The notes beneath the pieces are model-generated. The model worked only from the letters and a program-made list of their open reading frames with translations, did not search any database and was not told the DNA's origin. Both the position numbers and the translations under genes were made by a program. This document shows, piece by piece, positions 38,270 through 50,733 of a stretch of 64,000 bases of DNA. The DNA is from Cynocephalus volans (Eukaryota > Chordata > Mammalia > Dermoptera > Cynocephalidae). The DNA is taken from contig NC_084467.1 in assembly GCF_027409185.1 (NCBI RefSeq), positions 88,234,501-88,298,500 of the forward strand, written 5' to 3'. Positions within the stretch are counted from its first letter, which is position 1, and each line of letters starts with the position of its first letter.

Positions 38270-39080
38270 ATAATGGGAAATGTCCAATTATTGGAAAATG
38301 GTTAAACAAAATAAGACTGGCATCTTGGGATATCTATCTAACTGGAGTGCTATATGCACAAGCTGGGATATAGTTAAGTGACATCATACTGAGATCATTT
38401 GCTCTTGTGTAAAATAAATTGCAAAAGGATAAATGCAGTATTGAGGATTGTGACCTGAATCTTAGAAATGAGAGGAAAATAAAAATAGGAGAATGGTTAT
38501 GTAAGTTATGGTAAATCTACTTGATGGAATGTCCTACAGCCTTACAAATAATAATATTAATTTTTCTCCAAGCTAGCAATAATCAAAGAATTTGATTCAC
38601 AATTATTTATTTGAATGATTACCTTCCAAATTCAGGAAGACTAAGATGTTCACCATCAACTTTTATTCAACATTATATTGGAAAGCTATGATGCAAGGAA
38701 AGTAAATAGAAAGGTATAAAATTGGAAAAGGAAGAAATGAAATTTGCAGCAGCATAGGGAAACAGGTACTTTCATACACTAATGGTAGCAATATGTATTG
38801 TTGTATTCTCTATGGAGAGAAATTTGGTAATATCTATCAAACTCACAAATGCACATTCACACTTCTAGGTATTTATACTTCAGATATTTTCAAATGTAAA
38901 ATAACATATTGCAAACTTATTCATTGTTTTTTTTTAATAACAGCAAAATATTGGAAAAAACCTAACGTTCCATCAGCAAATTATAGTACACCTATATCAT
39001 GGGAAATTATATAGGTCCATAAAAAAGGAAAACCATTTTATATACTGATATGCCATAATCTCCAAAATATATGCCTACAC
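38270..39080 (+). mobile_element. old L1 3' fragments
   Basis: GGAAAATGGTTAAACAAAAT, AATATTGGAAAAAACCTAACG, GGGAAATTATATAGGTCCATAAAAA: sense L1M 3' words, broken and diverged. Confidence 0.6.
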
Positions 39081-39084
39081 CATA

Positions 39085-40010
39085 ATTTATCCATTGTAAT
39101 TATTGTGGATATTTGAATCCCATATTTTTGCTATTATGAGCAATATTGTTTCTAAAGTTCTTGTTCTTATCTTCTTGGTGCTCAAATAAATGGAATTATT
39201 TATATTGGGTATATATCTGGGATTAGACTTGCTGGCTCATAAGGTATATGAATGTTCCAATTAACAAGTGTGCTAAATTGTTTTCCAAAGTGATTGTGCA
39301 GCATATGTACTTCACAGGGCCTGGTTTTCCAAAGCCTTGCAGTTTCAAATATCGACCTTACAGAGGACTGGAAATTTCCCTCAGGCTCTAAGTCTCTATT
39401 GCAAGATAAGAATTGTGGCACAGCAGGTTGCTGGCTCAAAGACAGACTAGTTACTGATTGTTATGTAAAGATACTGAGAAATTGCTGTAAGAAGGAATGT
39501 TTGCTAAGATCAAACTGTTGCTGATAGGACCACTTAATTGCCTTACCCCAATGTCATCTGGCCTGTTTCACTGAAAGTTACCAGCCTATACTGTTAAACT
39601 ATAACCCCACCTTTGTCTCTTCCTGTAACTTCCTGGTCTGGAAAATAAATGCAGGAAGAGAACCCCAATTTGGCATTAATTTCCCAAGGAAGGGATCCCT
39701 CTCTCTTGAGGGTTCCTGCAGGAGATTAACCACTTCGGGGCCTCTCACTGCTCAGAAGACATGGGTTTTGAGCAATCTTTTGCATGTCCATTACCCAGGG
39801 GAAGTGGGGTGACAAATCTGTGGGGGCAAAGCAACACAAAGCAACATTGGCTCATTAGGTATGTGAATGTTCCAATTAACAAGCATGCCAAATTGTTTTC
39901 CAAAGTGATTGTGCCTATTTATACTGCTACTCCCACTATATAATGGTTCTCATTGTTGTATGTCCTCATCAACACACTACTGTATAAAATGATGTCCCGT
40001 GTGTTCATAA
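39085..40010 (-). mobile_element. old L1 fragment interrupted by an LTR-like insert
   Basis: L1 3' antisense words TATTATGAGCAATATTG and TTTTCCAAAGTGATTGTG. A ~68-bp stretch is present on both sides of the insert (39231-39300 and 39848-39916). Confidence 0.65.
39306..39845 (+). mobile_element. ERV-type LTR-like insert
   Basis: About 540 bp, starting TG and ending CAACA, with a poly(A) signal in GGTCTGGAAAATAAATGC about two thirds along and the R/U5-like TCTCTTGAGGGTTCCTGC, ACCACTTCGGGGCC. No viral coding sequence is attached. Confidence 0.5.
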
Positions 40011-42006
40011 TTTGTACTTTCCTGATTACTAAATGTTCCAAGTTGATATACAAAGATTGTCCTATTAAATAAGAGACAAAATTCTGAGGGTTGTTTGTAA
40101 GTGGTACACCTAAAAAATAAAAATAGGGAAAAGTGGACAGTAGAATAGAAAAAGATCCATTCTAGGTATATTCCCAAGAGAAATAAAAACATATGTTTTC
40201 AAAAAACTTGTACATGAATGCTGATAGCAACATTATTCATAATAGCCAAAAAGTGGAAACAACATAAATAGCCATCTACAGATGAATGGGTAAACAAAAT
40301 GTGGTATATCTATACAATGGAGTATTTTAGGCCATAAAAAGGAATGAAATACGAATACATGCTACAGAATGGGTAAACCTTGAATAAAATTATGCTAAGC
40401 CAGACACAAAAGACCACATATTTATGATACCATTTATATGAAATGTTCAGAATAGGCAAATCCATAGATACAAAAAGTAGACTAATGGTATCCAGGGGCT
40501 TTGCAGAGGGGGAAATAAGGAGTGACTGCTAGCTCTACATTTTCTTTTTTGAATGATGAAGGTGTTTTGGGTAGATAGTGATGATTGTACAACTCTGTGA
40601 ATATACTAAAAACCACTGTATTGTACACTTTAAAAGAGAGAATTATGTATGTGAATTATATTTTAATTAAAATTTTTCACAATTGTAAAAGATATATCAT
40701 GTAAATGCTAATCAAAAGAAAGCTAGTATACATATAGTAATAGCAGGCAAAATGGACTTTAGGCACAAATGTATTACACGTATAAAGGATCACATCATAA
40801 TAAAAGACTTAATTCACAAGAAATATATAACAACCTTAATTGTATGTCCCTAATAACATGGCTTCAAAATATATGAGGCAAATTTAGTGGGGAAAAACAG
40901 GAAAAATCAAGAAATCTGGAAACAAAGTGGTAGATTTTAACCATTTTCTTAGCAGTTGATTGAACAAGCAGTTTAAAACTTAGGGAGAATACTGAATATT
41001 TGAACTACACAATGAATAAACTTGGCCTGAATGATATATATAGAATACTACGTCCCACAGAATACATATTGTTTTCAAGAATATGTGGGACAATCACTAA
41101 AATAAAATCATATGCTGGGCCATAGATCAAGTGTCAACCAATTTCAAAGGACTAAAGTAGCACAAAGTGGTTTTTTTTCTTTCAGTTTTTCCTAATCAAA
41201 ATGTAAACTTGCTAAAAATCAATAATGAAAACACACCTGGAGAAAAACCCATATTATTTCAATTAGTAAATACACTTCTAAATAACCTATGGTCAAAGAA
41301 GCTATCATAGCGAAAATAGGAAAACATTTTGATCTGAATTATAACAATACCACAAATCAAAATGTATGGAATACGGGTTGTGTAGTACCTAGAGAGAAAT
41401 TTATAACCTTAAGTTTATGTACATTTTAGAATAAATGAGGCTAAACATTTTACAAACATTTCAAGAAGTTAGACAAAGAAAGCAAAACAAATCCAAAGAA
41501 AGCAAAAGGAACAAAATAATAAAGATAAGAGCATACATCTATAAAATAAAACATGATACAATAAAATATAATAATAATCTAAAATCTCTCCACAAAGAAA
41601 ACACGAGGCCTACTGATAACTTCAATGGCAAATTCTACCAAATATTCAAGGGAAAAAAATTAACACTAATCTTAGTATAAATGCTTCCAGAGAATAGAAA
41701 ATAAGAGAATACTCCCCGATTCAGATTATGAGATTAACATAACCTTGATGCCAAACTAAGAATAGTAGTTCTAGAAAGAAAAATAACAGACTACTCTCAC
41801 TAATAACTAAGTTAATCTTAAATCATATATTAGAAAACCAAACCTGGCTGTATAAAAAAGAAAAATACATCCATAGCCACATTGGGCTTATTCCAGAGAC
41901 TCAGGTTTGCTGAGGAATTGATTGATATTCTAAATTAATACATAAGAGAAGAAAAAACATGATCATGCCAATAGATGTAGAAAATCATTAGGTAAAACTT
42001 AATAGG

Positions 42007-42100
42007 GAAGCTGGTTAGCTCAGTTGGTTAGAGTGCAGACTTATAATATCAAGGTCATGGTTCAGATCCCTGTACTGGCCAGCTGCCAAAAAAAACCAAA
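42007..42100 (+). mobile_element. tRNA-Ile-type SINE, monomer
   Basis: AAGCTGGTTAGCTCAGTTGGTTAGAGTG has an almost canonical tRNA A box; B box GGTTCAGATCCC; ends GTACTGGCCAGCTGCC plus A tail. Inserted in L1. Confidence 0.92.
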
Positions 42101-43446
42101 ACAACATAATATATATCATGATTAAAAACAACTCTTAGAAAACTGTAAATGGAAAGTAATTTCTTTAACACAAGAAACTGTATCTACTAAAAACCTGCAT
42201 CAATCATACATAATAGTGTAACACTGAAATCCTTTCGTTTGAAATTGGAAAGACAAAGATGCCTGCTTTCAGTACTTCGATTCAACATCATGTAACAGTT
42301 GTACCCACTATATTAAAGCAAGAAAAAGAAAATAAAAGGCATAAAGTATGCAAAGGAAAAAACAAAAGGACTTTTTCATGGGTGCAAAATCAAGAGAATC
42401 TTTAGCAAAACACAGAATAATTAAGAATGTTAAGCAAGATTGATGGAAAGTTAATATTTTAAAAAATCAATTCTGAATCTACATTCCAGCAGAAAACGAA
42501 TATTAAATTCTTTAAAGGATACCATTTTCAATAGCATAAAAAATTAAGTTCTTAAGAATAAACAGGATAGGTAAGACCTCTACACAGAAAAAGAAAAACA
42601 GTGAAATTAAAGAAGACCTAAATAAATGAAGTGATATACATTATATTCATTGATTAGAAGACCCAATACTAAAAAAATGTCAATTATCCCCGTATTAATT
42701 GATCCCCAATCAATCTCAGTAAAAATCCCATTTGGAAAGGGAGGTGGGCAACTTGTCAATCAGATTCTAATATTGAATGACAATTCTAAGGATACAAAAT
42801 AGTCAAGTTGCCCTTGCCAAAAAACACCTAGAGTGGGAGGATTTATTCTACGTCTATCAGGATCTCTTAAAAGCTACCGTAGTAGTTAGTGTTATACTGG
42901 TGCAGTAGACAAACAGATCAATGTAGCTGAATGAGGAACTCCAGAAACAGATTCATACATACACTGGCACTGCCGAAAAATGTGGGAATGATTTTTTTAA
43001 AAAGAAGTTATACTGGGACAGTTGAATATCCATATGTAACCAAAATTAATTCCAGGTAGACTATAGTCCTACAAGTGAAACTGAAAGTAGAAAAAAATAA
43101 AGATTTGGGGAGACAATATAAGACTTATCTTCATGTCCTTAAAGTAGGTAACGTTTTTTAAAACAACACAAATATATCCATAAAGGAAGAGACTGATAAA
43201 TTGAACTACTTTAAAATTAAGATCTTTATTGAAAGCCATTATTAAGAGAATAAAAAGAATACCATGTAGTGGGGGAAGATATTAGCAACACATGTAACCA
43301 CCAGTGGGCTGTATCTAGAATATATAAAGAATTCTAAAAATCAACTAAAAAAAATCCATGCACAGGTGGGTAGATCAAAAAATTTTTTTTAAGATTTTTA
43401 AAAACCAACTAAAAAAAGACAACAATTAACAAGTAATTTTCTTTCT

Positions 43447-43542
43447 TTCTTTTTTTTGGTGGGTATCTGGTACAGAGATCCAAACTCTTGACCTTGGTGT
43501 TATCAGCCCCATGCTCTCCCAAGTGAGCTAAGCAGCCATCCC
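43447..43542 (-). mobile_element. tRNA-Ile-type SINE, monomer
   Basis: CTTT-rich tail, GGTGGGTATCTGGTACAGAG, CTTGACCTTGGTGTTATCAG, CTCCCAAGTGAGCTAAGCAGCC. Inserted in L1. Confidence 0.9.
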
Positions 43543-44815
43543 ACAAAACATATGTGAATTAAAACCGTAAGATACCAATGCACAACTATCAGAATGGCTA
43601 AAATTAAAGAGACTGACTATACCACGTGTTGGTGAGAACTTGAGTAACAGAAATGCTCACACACTGCTGGTGTATTGGTAGAGTTGTAAATTAGTGCAAC
43701 TACTGAAGAATAGAATTCTTATCAACCTACTAATATTGAAGATATGCACAGCTTATAACCCAGCAATTCCACTCAAACATATAGACCTCACAAACAGGAA
43801 GGGTATGTGTCCACCAGAAGAAACGAACAAGAATGTTCCCAGCAATGTTTTTCGAAGTAGTTAAAAAACTAAAAGTAAAATACATTTTTAAAAACAACAA
43901 AAATATCCACCCTATGAATTACACAAATAGCTAGAATTAAGGGGGATGGGAGGGAAAGCGGTGTGACATTGGAAATATGGTGAAAGAGATGAAATCTCTT
44001 CTCCCAATAAGCAAAAAGGAAGGCAGTCAAAAACTGTTTTGAGGAAGACTCTGTACAAGAAAGCCACAGTCCATATAAAGCCATCAAAATGTGACATGAT
44101 TTTTAGCAATTATTGAAGTATAGGAAAGGAGAGTCTATTTTAACATTCTTCTTTGGCACAATGAGTGTGACATTGATACCGAGAAGGAAATGCTGGCTCT
44201 GCAGAAAACAGTAATTACAGTCAGGACACTAATAAAGGCTATGTGTTCGTCTTCAACTTTTTAAATAAATCAACCTATAAAAAAGCAAAGAAGACTTATT
44301 TATGGTTACAGAACAGAAAATAAATGTCATACATCTTGAAAATATAAAAATAAGAGTATTTTTAGCAGAATGTGGCAGAGGGAATAGGGGAGAAGTAGAG
44401 GGTGGGAAAACAATATCCACACCTTCAGAGTGGCGGATCTAGTAGATCTGTCTGTACATGACAGAATCAGAAGTAGAGATTTCAGTATTTGTTTAAAGTT
44501 ATAAAGGAAATCAAGAGAGTAACTAAAAATAGGAATAGAACTCTGTGGGGGCTATAAGGGAACTTCATCATCATCTCTCACAATGAAGCTCCATCCATAG
44601 ATAATGTCTGAAGCTGATAAGAAATAGCATGTAACTGCCTTTGAAAAAGAAAGAAAAAATGGAGATAACCACTGAAAAGTAAATCCCAAAGTAGTTCAAA
44701 TGGTTACTTCTAGGTAGCAGGATTGGTAATAGAGAGGAATGGGATAGAGAAAATTGCTTTTCATTAAAATATTGCTCTTCTAAATCACTAATTTTTTAAA
44801 CTAAAGCTACGCAGT

Positions 44816-44817
<2 letters not shown>

Positions 44818-44856
<39 letters not shown>
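44818..44856. repeat. (TG)n microsatellite
   Basis: About 19 uninterrupted TG units. Confidence 0.98.
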
Positions 44857-44857
<1 letters not shown>

Positions 44858-45220
44858 AACAGACAAAGGGAGAAGAACTGTTATCACAGAAGAAAAAAGT
44901 TTAAAACTTCAAGACTGACATATAATTGGTAATATGCAGAAAATTGTTAGGAGGGGGTCTGCATTTCTAATACATGCAGAATGTACTTAGGAGCAGGATG
45001 TACTTAGGAACAGAATGAGAGATCTTTTGCCATCAAGAAACCGTAGGGTACATGTGCTGGTAATCCGACTACTGGGCTTGTTAGCACAGCCAACCTACAA
45101 TTTATTGTCTCAGATTGTAGCAAGTTTGAAGTATTTGCTAAATACTTTAAATAATCAATATCAAATAAAAAATATTTTTTAAATCCTAAATATCCACATG
45201 TATGTGTATTTTACTAGACT

Positions 45221-45306
45221 TATGAGGGTACTTCAAAAAGTTCGTGGAAAAACAGAATTAAAAGATAATTCAAATCTTTCCATGAACTTTTTGAAGTACC
45301 CTCATA
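45221..45306. mobile_element. palindromic mariner-like MITE
   Basis: TATGAGGGTACTTCAAAAAG and CTTTTTGAAGTACCCTCATA are perfect inverted termini. This is the best-preserved copy in the window. Confidence 0.92.
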
Positions 45307-46435
45307 TAAAACCATTCATGTGCTAATTCATTTCCCCATTTACCATTAAACTTTGGCCATCCATCAGTTTTTCTATAATGACCATTTTGCCTTAGAGAAA
45401 AACAAGTCAATAATGATGTCTGCACAAGAGTCTCTGCCTCCAGCGGAGGACTGTGGTCTTTACCTTGATTATTACCGTAGTAGAAAAGCACATAGCAAGG
45501 CAGTGAGATAAGCACAGCAAGGACATGATTGGGAGAGTTGGCTTCCCAAAGTAAAACAAAAGCAAAAGAAATACAATCTCAGAAGAAATGATTCTTACCT
45601 ATAGGGAAATACGTCTTCCAAAGGAGGACATGAGTGACTATGAACCCAAAAAAGGACTTTAATTTCAATTCCAAGTTTGGTTGTGCATTCCAGCAAATAC
45701 AGACATAGTAAAGGCATCATCAGTAATCTATTCATATGTGAAGAACGAGGAAAAAATGTTTTTGAAAAATACTTACCATTGTTGCTGGATGCCAAAGTTG
45801 ACATGCCCAAAGTTAGTGATTATCAGCTAACAGTTGAATGCAGGGGGAGTTTTTTTGCAGTGTGGTTCCAAATGATTAAAATCCTCAGTCAAGCTGTAAC
45901 CAAGTGAAATGTAATGTCAGCCTAGTTCTAATTTTAGTTCATGGACAAAGCTGAGAATAGCAAGAATCACATGGGCTTCTGTGCAAAGGATCAACTGATA
46001 ATGTATGTGAGGGCATTCTATAAACTGCAAAATGCTGTACTACAGACATTATAAAGCTATCAGCCATAACTATCTCTAAATGCCTGAAAAATAAATCCTA
46101 TTGAAAGTCCTTCCACTTTTCTTGACTTACACATTTGAAGTATTTAATAGACTCTAATGAATCTATTCCAAGCAGAGAAACTTGGAAGTAGGCTGATGTA
46201 TGGCATAATAAAAACCCTAGCTAGTAAACCGTAGATCTGCAAATATTTGAACTAAAGGCACAGATGCTTCAGAAAAAAGAAAAATGAACATGTGGATAAG
46301 TGTGGGTAACAGAGGAACCCCAAACTTCTGCTGCATCCAGGTTTCAAATTGAATTCTCTCTAAACTTTTTATCTCTTCAGCTTTCATGGATAAGACTTAA
46401 TTCTAGGTTCTTAAAAAAAATTATGTTTTTTTAAA

Positions 46436-46870
46436 AATTTGTAATATATGTACATGGAACAAAATTTAAAAGATAATGAATCTCCCCCCATCTCTGCCTC
46501 CAGCCATTTAGTTCTCTTCTCTGAAGGCAATCACTACTGCCAGTTAGTTGTGTACCCTTCCAAAGATGGTCTGTGAATTTACAAGCATAAATATGCCTAT
46601 ACCGTATTCCTTAAAAGCACACACACACATACTGGCATGCACACACACACAAAAGATAGCATAAAATATACATGGCTCTATAACCATGTTTTCTTCACTC
46701 AGAATATCTTAGGAATTGTTTCATATTAGTATATTTAGAACAGCTTCATTCTTTTTAATGGCTACATAGCAATTTAGTGTGTAGGTAGATCACAATTTCT
46801 TTAGTCACTTGGACACTTCAGCAAATTTAGTGTTTTTAAATGCCTGATTATTCCATAGAAATTCTCTAAT
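46436..46870 (-). mobile_element. old L1 3'-UTR fragment
   Basis: CCCATCTCTGCCTCCAGCC, GAAGGCAATCACTACTGCCAG, CATAAATATGCCTATACCG, AATGGCTACATAGCAATTTAG. It includes short CA runs. A MIR fragment follows (about 46885-46980). Confidence 0.75.
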
Positions 46871-47372
46871 ACTTCTGTAATGAATAAGCTCTGAGAGTTA
46901 TGGAACTGCTCAAGATCACAGAAGGAGTAGAGAAGCCATAGCCAGAACCCTAAACTCTAACCTCCCTTTCCGAAGAGTGTATACCATCCTTGAATATATT
47001 CATAGGTAAAAATTGAGTTTAAAAGAATACTAAATTGTTACTTTGGAAACAGTTTAGATCTATTTCTGCCTTTGGCACTATCTACAATTAAATTTTAATT
47101 GACAGCATTTATAGAGATCCACATGTGTGAGATTATACTTCCCAGACACTCTGCAATTAGGTGAGGCCATATGACTAGCTGTGGTTAATGAAACATCTTC
47201 CTTTTACTTACGCAATGGAGATTTCAGCTAATCTGATACTTCAGCACGAGCCTAGCCTGTTCTGGTTATAACATGAACTTAATCTGTGCCATGTACTTTG
47301 CTAAGCACTCTGCCTTTACTATCTCTCTTGATCCTTATACCACCCTGTGAGGTAGGTTTATTAGTTAGGGCT

Positions 47373-47547
47373 TAGGGCTAGCCCGCGGCTCACTGGGAGA
47401 GTGTGGTGCTGTGCTGATAGCACCAAGGCCACGGGTTCAGATCCCTATATAGGGATGGCTGGTTAGCTCACTTGGGAGAGCATGGTGCTGACAACACCAA
47501 GTCAAGGGTTAAGATCCCCTTACCAATCGTCTTTAAAAAAAAAAAAA
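47373..47547 (+). mobile_element. tRNA-Ile-type SINE, dimer
   Basis: First unit GCCCGCGGCTCACTGGGAGAG to CACGGGTTCAGATCCC, TATATAGGGATGGC junction, second unit GGTTAGCTCACTTGGGAGAGC to CCCCTTACC plus A tail. The TSD TTAGGGCT borders it. It sits at the edge of the MLT2-like LTR. Confidence 0.92.
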
Positions 47548-48140
47548 TTAGGGCTCTCCAGAGAAACAGAACTAATAGGACAGATAGATAGACAGACAGA
47601 CAGACAGATAGATAGATGGATTTATTATCAGAATTGTCTTATGTGATTATGGGGGCTGAGAAGTCTCAAGGTCTGCAGTTGGCAAGCTGGAGCCCTAGGA
47701 GAGCCTGTGGTGTGGTTCCAGCCCAAGTCTGAAGGCCTGAGAACTAGGAGAGCTGATGGTGTAAATTCTAGCCCAAGTCCAAAGCCTGAGATCCAGAAGA
47801 ATAGACAGCGTAAGTTCCACTCCAAAAGCTGGCAGGCTTGAGCCCCAAGGAGAGCCAATTTTTCAGTTCAAGTCTGAAAGCAGGAAAAGAATGATGTCCC
47901 AGCTGTAGTGGCCAGACAGAAGGAGTTCTCTTTTACTGAGCCTTTTTGTTCTATTCAGTTCTTCAGTTGATTGGATGAGGTCCACCACATTAGGGAGGGC
48001 AATCTGCTTTACTCAGCCTACTAATTCAAAATTAATCTCATCCAGAAACATCCTCACAGACACATCCAGAATAATATTTGAGCAAATATCTGGGCCCCTC
48101 ATGGCCCAGTCAACTTAGCACATATAACTAATCATCACAG
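47548..48140 (-). mobile_element. MLT2-like LTR (ERVL class)
   Basis: Antisense MLT2 landmarks in order: GGGCTCTCCAGAGAAACAGAACTAATAGG, GATTTATTATCAGAATTG, GGGGGCTGAGAAGTCTCAAGG, TTTTTGTTCTATTCAGTTC, CACATTAGGGAGGGCAATCTGC, GGCCCAGTCAACTTAGCACA. A solo LTR without viral genes. The GATA/GACA run at 47580-47620 is internal to it. Confidence 0.85.
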
Positions 48141-48639
48141 TAAGCATCCCTATTTTAAAGACTAAGAAATCGATATTTAGAAAGAATAAGGAATTTGTCA
48201 AAGACATATAGCTGAAAATTAGCTGAGCTAGAATTCCAGCTCCGATAGATGTGGTTCCCAAACCTTGACTATTGGGCTGTCTGCTTCTTTTCTAAAAATA
48301 AGCTTATTTAAAAAATAAATAAATAAAAGTAAGTTTATGACAGTTACACAAAATTATATTTGTAGGTAGACACCAATAATATCAAAGCTTTTTATTATTA
48401 TTATTATTGCTTAATGTGTATATAGGGAGGCAGTGAGTGGAAATGGGGAGGAACAGAGGTAAAAGTAACAGAGGGCTGAGAACAAGAAAACTCTTTATTG
48501 TTCTATTTTCACTCCATTCCATCATAATCTGTGTTAATAAATATACTTAAATTCAGAGAAAATGATAATGCTTTTAAACACAAGATTCAAAGATAAAGTA
48601 ATTATTACTCTTTAAAAAAATGATTATATAAAACCTAGA

Positions 48640-49104
48640 GGATTTTCACTTAGAAAAGTGTAATAGAACAACAGGACTAATGGTCTTTTAGTCAAGCTCT
48701 TTCTGACACATTTGGATTTAACTTTTTCCTTTCTAATTTGGATGCCTTTTATTTCTTTCCTTTGCCTAATTGCTCTGGCTAGGACTTTCTTTACTATGCT
48801 GAGAAGTGGCAAGAGTGGGCATCCTTGTCCTGCTCCTTGTCTTAGAGGGAAATCTCTCAATTTTTCACCATTGAGTATGATGTTAGGTGTGGGTTTGTCA
48901 TGTGGGGCCTTAATTGTGTTGAGGTACATTCCTTCTGAAAACGCCTAATTTGTTGAGAGTTTTTGTGATAAAAGGATGTTGAATTTTGTCAAATGCTTTT
49001 TCTACATCTGTTGAAATGATCATATGGTTTTGTCCTTCATTCTGTTAATGTGGCTTATCACGTTTATAGATCTGTGCATATTGAACCATACTTGCATCCC
49101 TGAG
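48640..49104 (-). pseudogene. L1 ORF2 reverse-transcriptase fragment
   Basis: On the minus strand this reads as L1 ORF2 around [20 protein letters not shown], then [10 protein letters not shown] and [17 protein letters not shown], matching the RT fingers/palm of L1 ORF2p. Stops and frame breaks occur on both sides, so it is dead. Confidence 0.88.
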
Positions 49105-49432
49105 ATAGACTGGGTAATTTCTAAACAACAGAATTTATTGTTCACAGTTCTGGAGATTGGAAAGTACAAGATAAAAGTGATAGCAGATTTGGTGTCTGGT
49201 GAGGGCCCATTCATCACAGACGGTGATTTCTTGCTGCATCCTCATATGATGGAAGAGGAAAACAAGCTCCCTTGGGCCTCTGTTATAAGGACACTAATCC
49301 CATTCATGAGGGCAGAGCCCTCATGATCTAATCACCTCTCAAAGGCCCCACATGTTAATACCATCACCTGGTAGTTAAGATTCAATGTATGAATTTTGGT
49401 GGGACACAAACATTCAGACCATAGCAGGGTCC
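49105..49432 (-). mobile_element. MLT1/MST-like LTR (ERVL-MaLR)
   Basis: Antisense MaLR LTR: GACTGGGTAATTTCTAAACAACAG, CACAGTTCTGGAGATTGG, GGTGTCTGGTGAGGGCCC, CATTCATGAGGGCAGAGCC, GGGACACAAACATTCAGACCATAGCA at its far end. Confidence 0.85.
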
Positions 49433-49665
49433 AGCTTCATTCCTCTGCATGTGAACATCTAGTGTTCACAGCACCATTTGTTGAAAAGACTGTCTTTTCC
49501 CCATTGAATGGTCTTGGCACCCTTGTAAAAAATCACTTGACCATATATGAGTGTGAGCGTTTATTCCTGGGCTCTCTATTTTATTCCATTGCTCTCTGTG
49601 TCTGTCTTTATGTCAGTACCTCACAGTTTTGAACACTGATTTTTTTTGTAGAAATCTTTCGGTAA
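49433..49665 (-). mobile_element. L1 ORF2 C-terminal fragment
   Basis: CACAGCACCATTTGTTGAAAAGACTG, GGTCTTGGCACCCTTGTAAAAAATCA, GGGCTCTCTATTTTATTCCATTG: antisense L1 ORF2 downstream of the RT domain. Confidence 0.8.
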
Positions 49666-50135
49666 GGTTGGGTAGATGTGCACGTGTGTGTGCATGTGTG
49701 TGTGTGCAAAGGAATGTCCTCAATAACAGACAACACACCTGCCAAATATTAGTGAGCCTCTCCTCCATATTTTGAGACTTATATTAGAAAGTTATAGCCA
49801 CATACTACCTTGCACACCTGGTCTCACAAAACAGAAACCATTTCTGAGGAGATGGTAGGAAATGCTCGTGGGCACCAAATGCCTTTCTCCTGGAGCTCAA
49901 GCTCTCAGGTTCCAGCCAGTCTCACATGGCTTCTGCAATATTTCCCCACAGTTTCAATCTCGTAATAACTTAGATATCTAAGCTTCTAAAATGGCTGAGG
50001 AAAATTAAAGAGTTAATTACTTTTTCTCTTTTTTCTATTATTAAATATGTTATGTTTTATGAAAAAGTTAATATATTTAAATGGGAATTAAAATGTACTT
50101 CTGACCTTTACACTTTCTGTTGGTTATCATTTTTC

Positions 50136-50182
50136 ACACACAAATACACACACACACACAGACACACACACACACACACACC
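50136..50182. repeat. (CA)n microsatellite, interrupted
   Basis: CA units with AAATA and GA interruptions. Confidence 0.95.
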
Positions 50183-50645
50183 CCACTACCACCCAAATCC
50201 TCGTCATTTCCCTAAATCAACCAACAGTGAAGACACAAGAGACTGTTATATAAAAATCATTTATTTTATAGCATATTGGAAATTGGCCTGAAATTAGAAG
50301 GTCATTGGAAATTATTTTAAAATCTTCATTTAAGGAAAGCATGCCGTGAGCCTAAACAACCAATGTTATTTAACAAACAAAATACAAATAAACATAATTT
50401 CTGTGATGAGTTAAGTAGTTGCCATACTTCTTCTCATTATGTAAAGATAGTTCTCATATGAAATATAGCACCTTAGCAATACTAATCAGAATATTATGCA
50501 AACTTCCAGGGCCAATTTAAACCTAAAATCAGATAAATAGAATAAAAAACATTATAGTCTTGATTCAAAAGAAAAATACAAAAGTAAAAACAATACCTCT
50601 GGCATACCCACCAAATAACAACAGAGAAATGGCACTGGCTTCCTA

Positions 50646-50733
50646 TATGAGGGTATACTTCAAAAAGCTCATGGAAAAATATAATTAAAAGAGAATTCCA
50701 ATCTTTCCATGAACTTTTTGAAGACCTCACATA
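50646..50733. mobile_element. palindromic mariner-like MITE
   Basis: TATGAGGGTATACTTCAAAA and CTTTTTGAAGACCTCACATA, slightly damaged at both tips; the centre is AATTAAAAGAGAATT. Confidence 0.88.

Larger units (their letters stand above)
40180..43870 (+). mobile_element. old L1 sequence, fragmented (ORF2 C-terminal part and 3' UTR)
   Basis: 40180-40690 is L1 3' UTR (CAGATGAATGGGTAAACAAAATGTGG; TATCCAGGGGCTTTGCAGAGGGGGAA). 40690-43430 and 43545-43870 carry degenerate L1 coding-strand words (CATAGATCAAGTGTCAACC, TCAATCTCAGTAAAAATCCCA, CTAGAGTGGGAGGATTTATTC, CACACACTGCTGGTG). The order is not that of one intact element, so several fragments are likely. No frame is open. Confidence 0.7.
47265..48270 (-). 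repeat. MIR SINE split by an LTR and a SINE
   Basis: The left half (47265-47363: TTTGCTAAGCACTCTGCC, CACCCTGTGAGGTAGG) and the right half (48141-48270: CATCCCTATTTTAAAGACTAAG, GCTAGAATTCCAGCTCC) are one antisense MIR interrupted by 0.78 kb. Confidence 0.8.

Noticed and set aside
47580-47620. GATA/GACA run as an independent microsatellite locus
   Set aside because: MLT2 LTRs carry a variable simple repeat at this position, so it is treated as internal to the LTR.
48624-48929. 101-codon frame as a possible new gene
   Set aside because: It is the L1 ORF2 reverse-transcriptase region, truncated and frame-broken outside the core.
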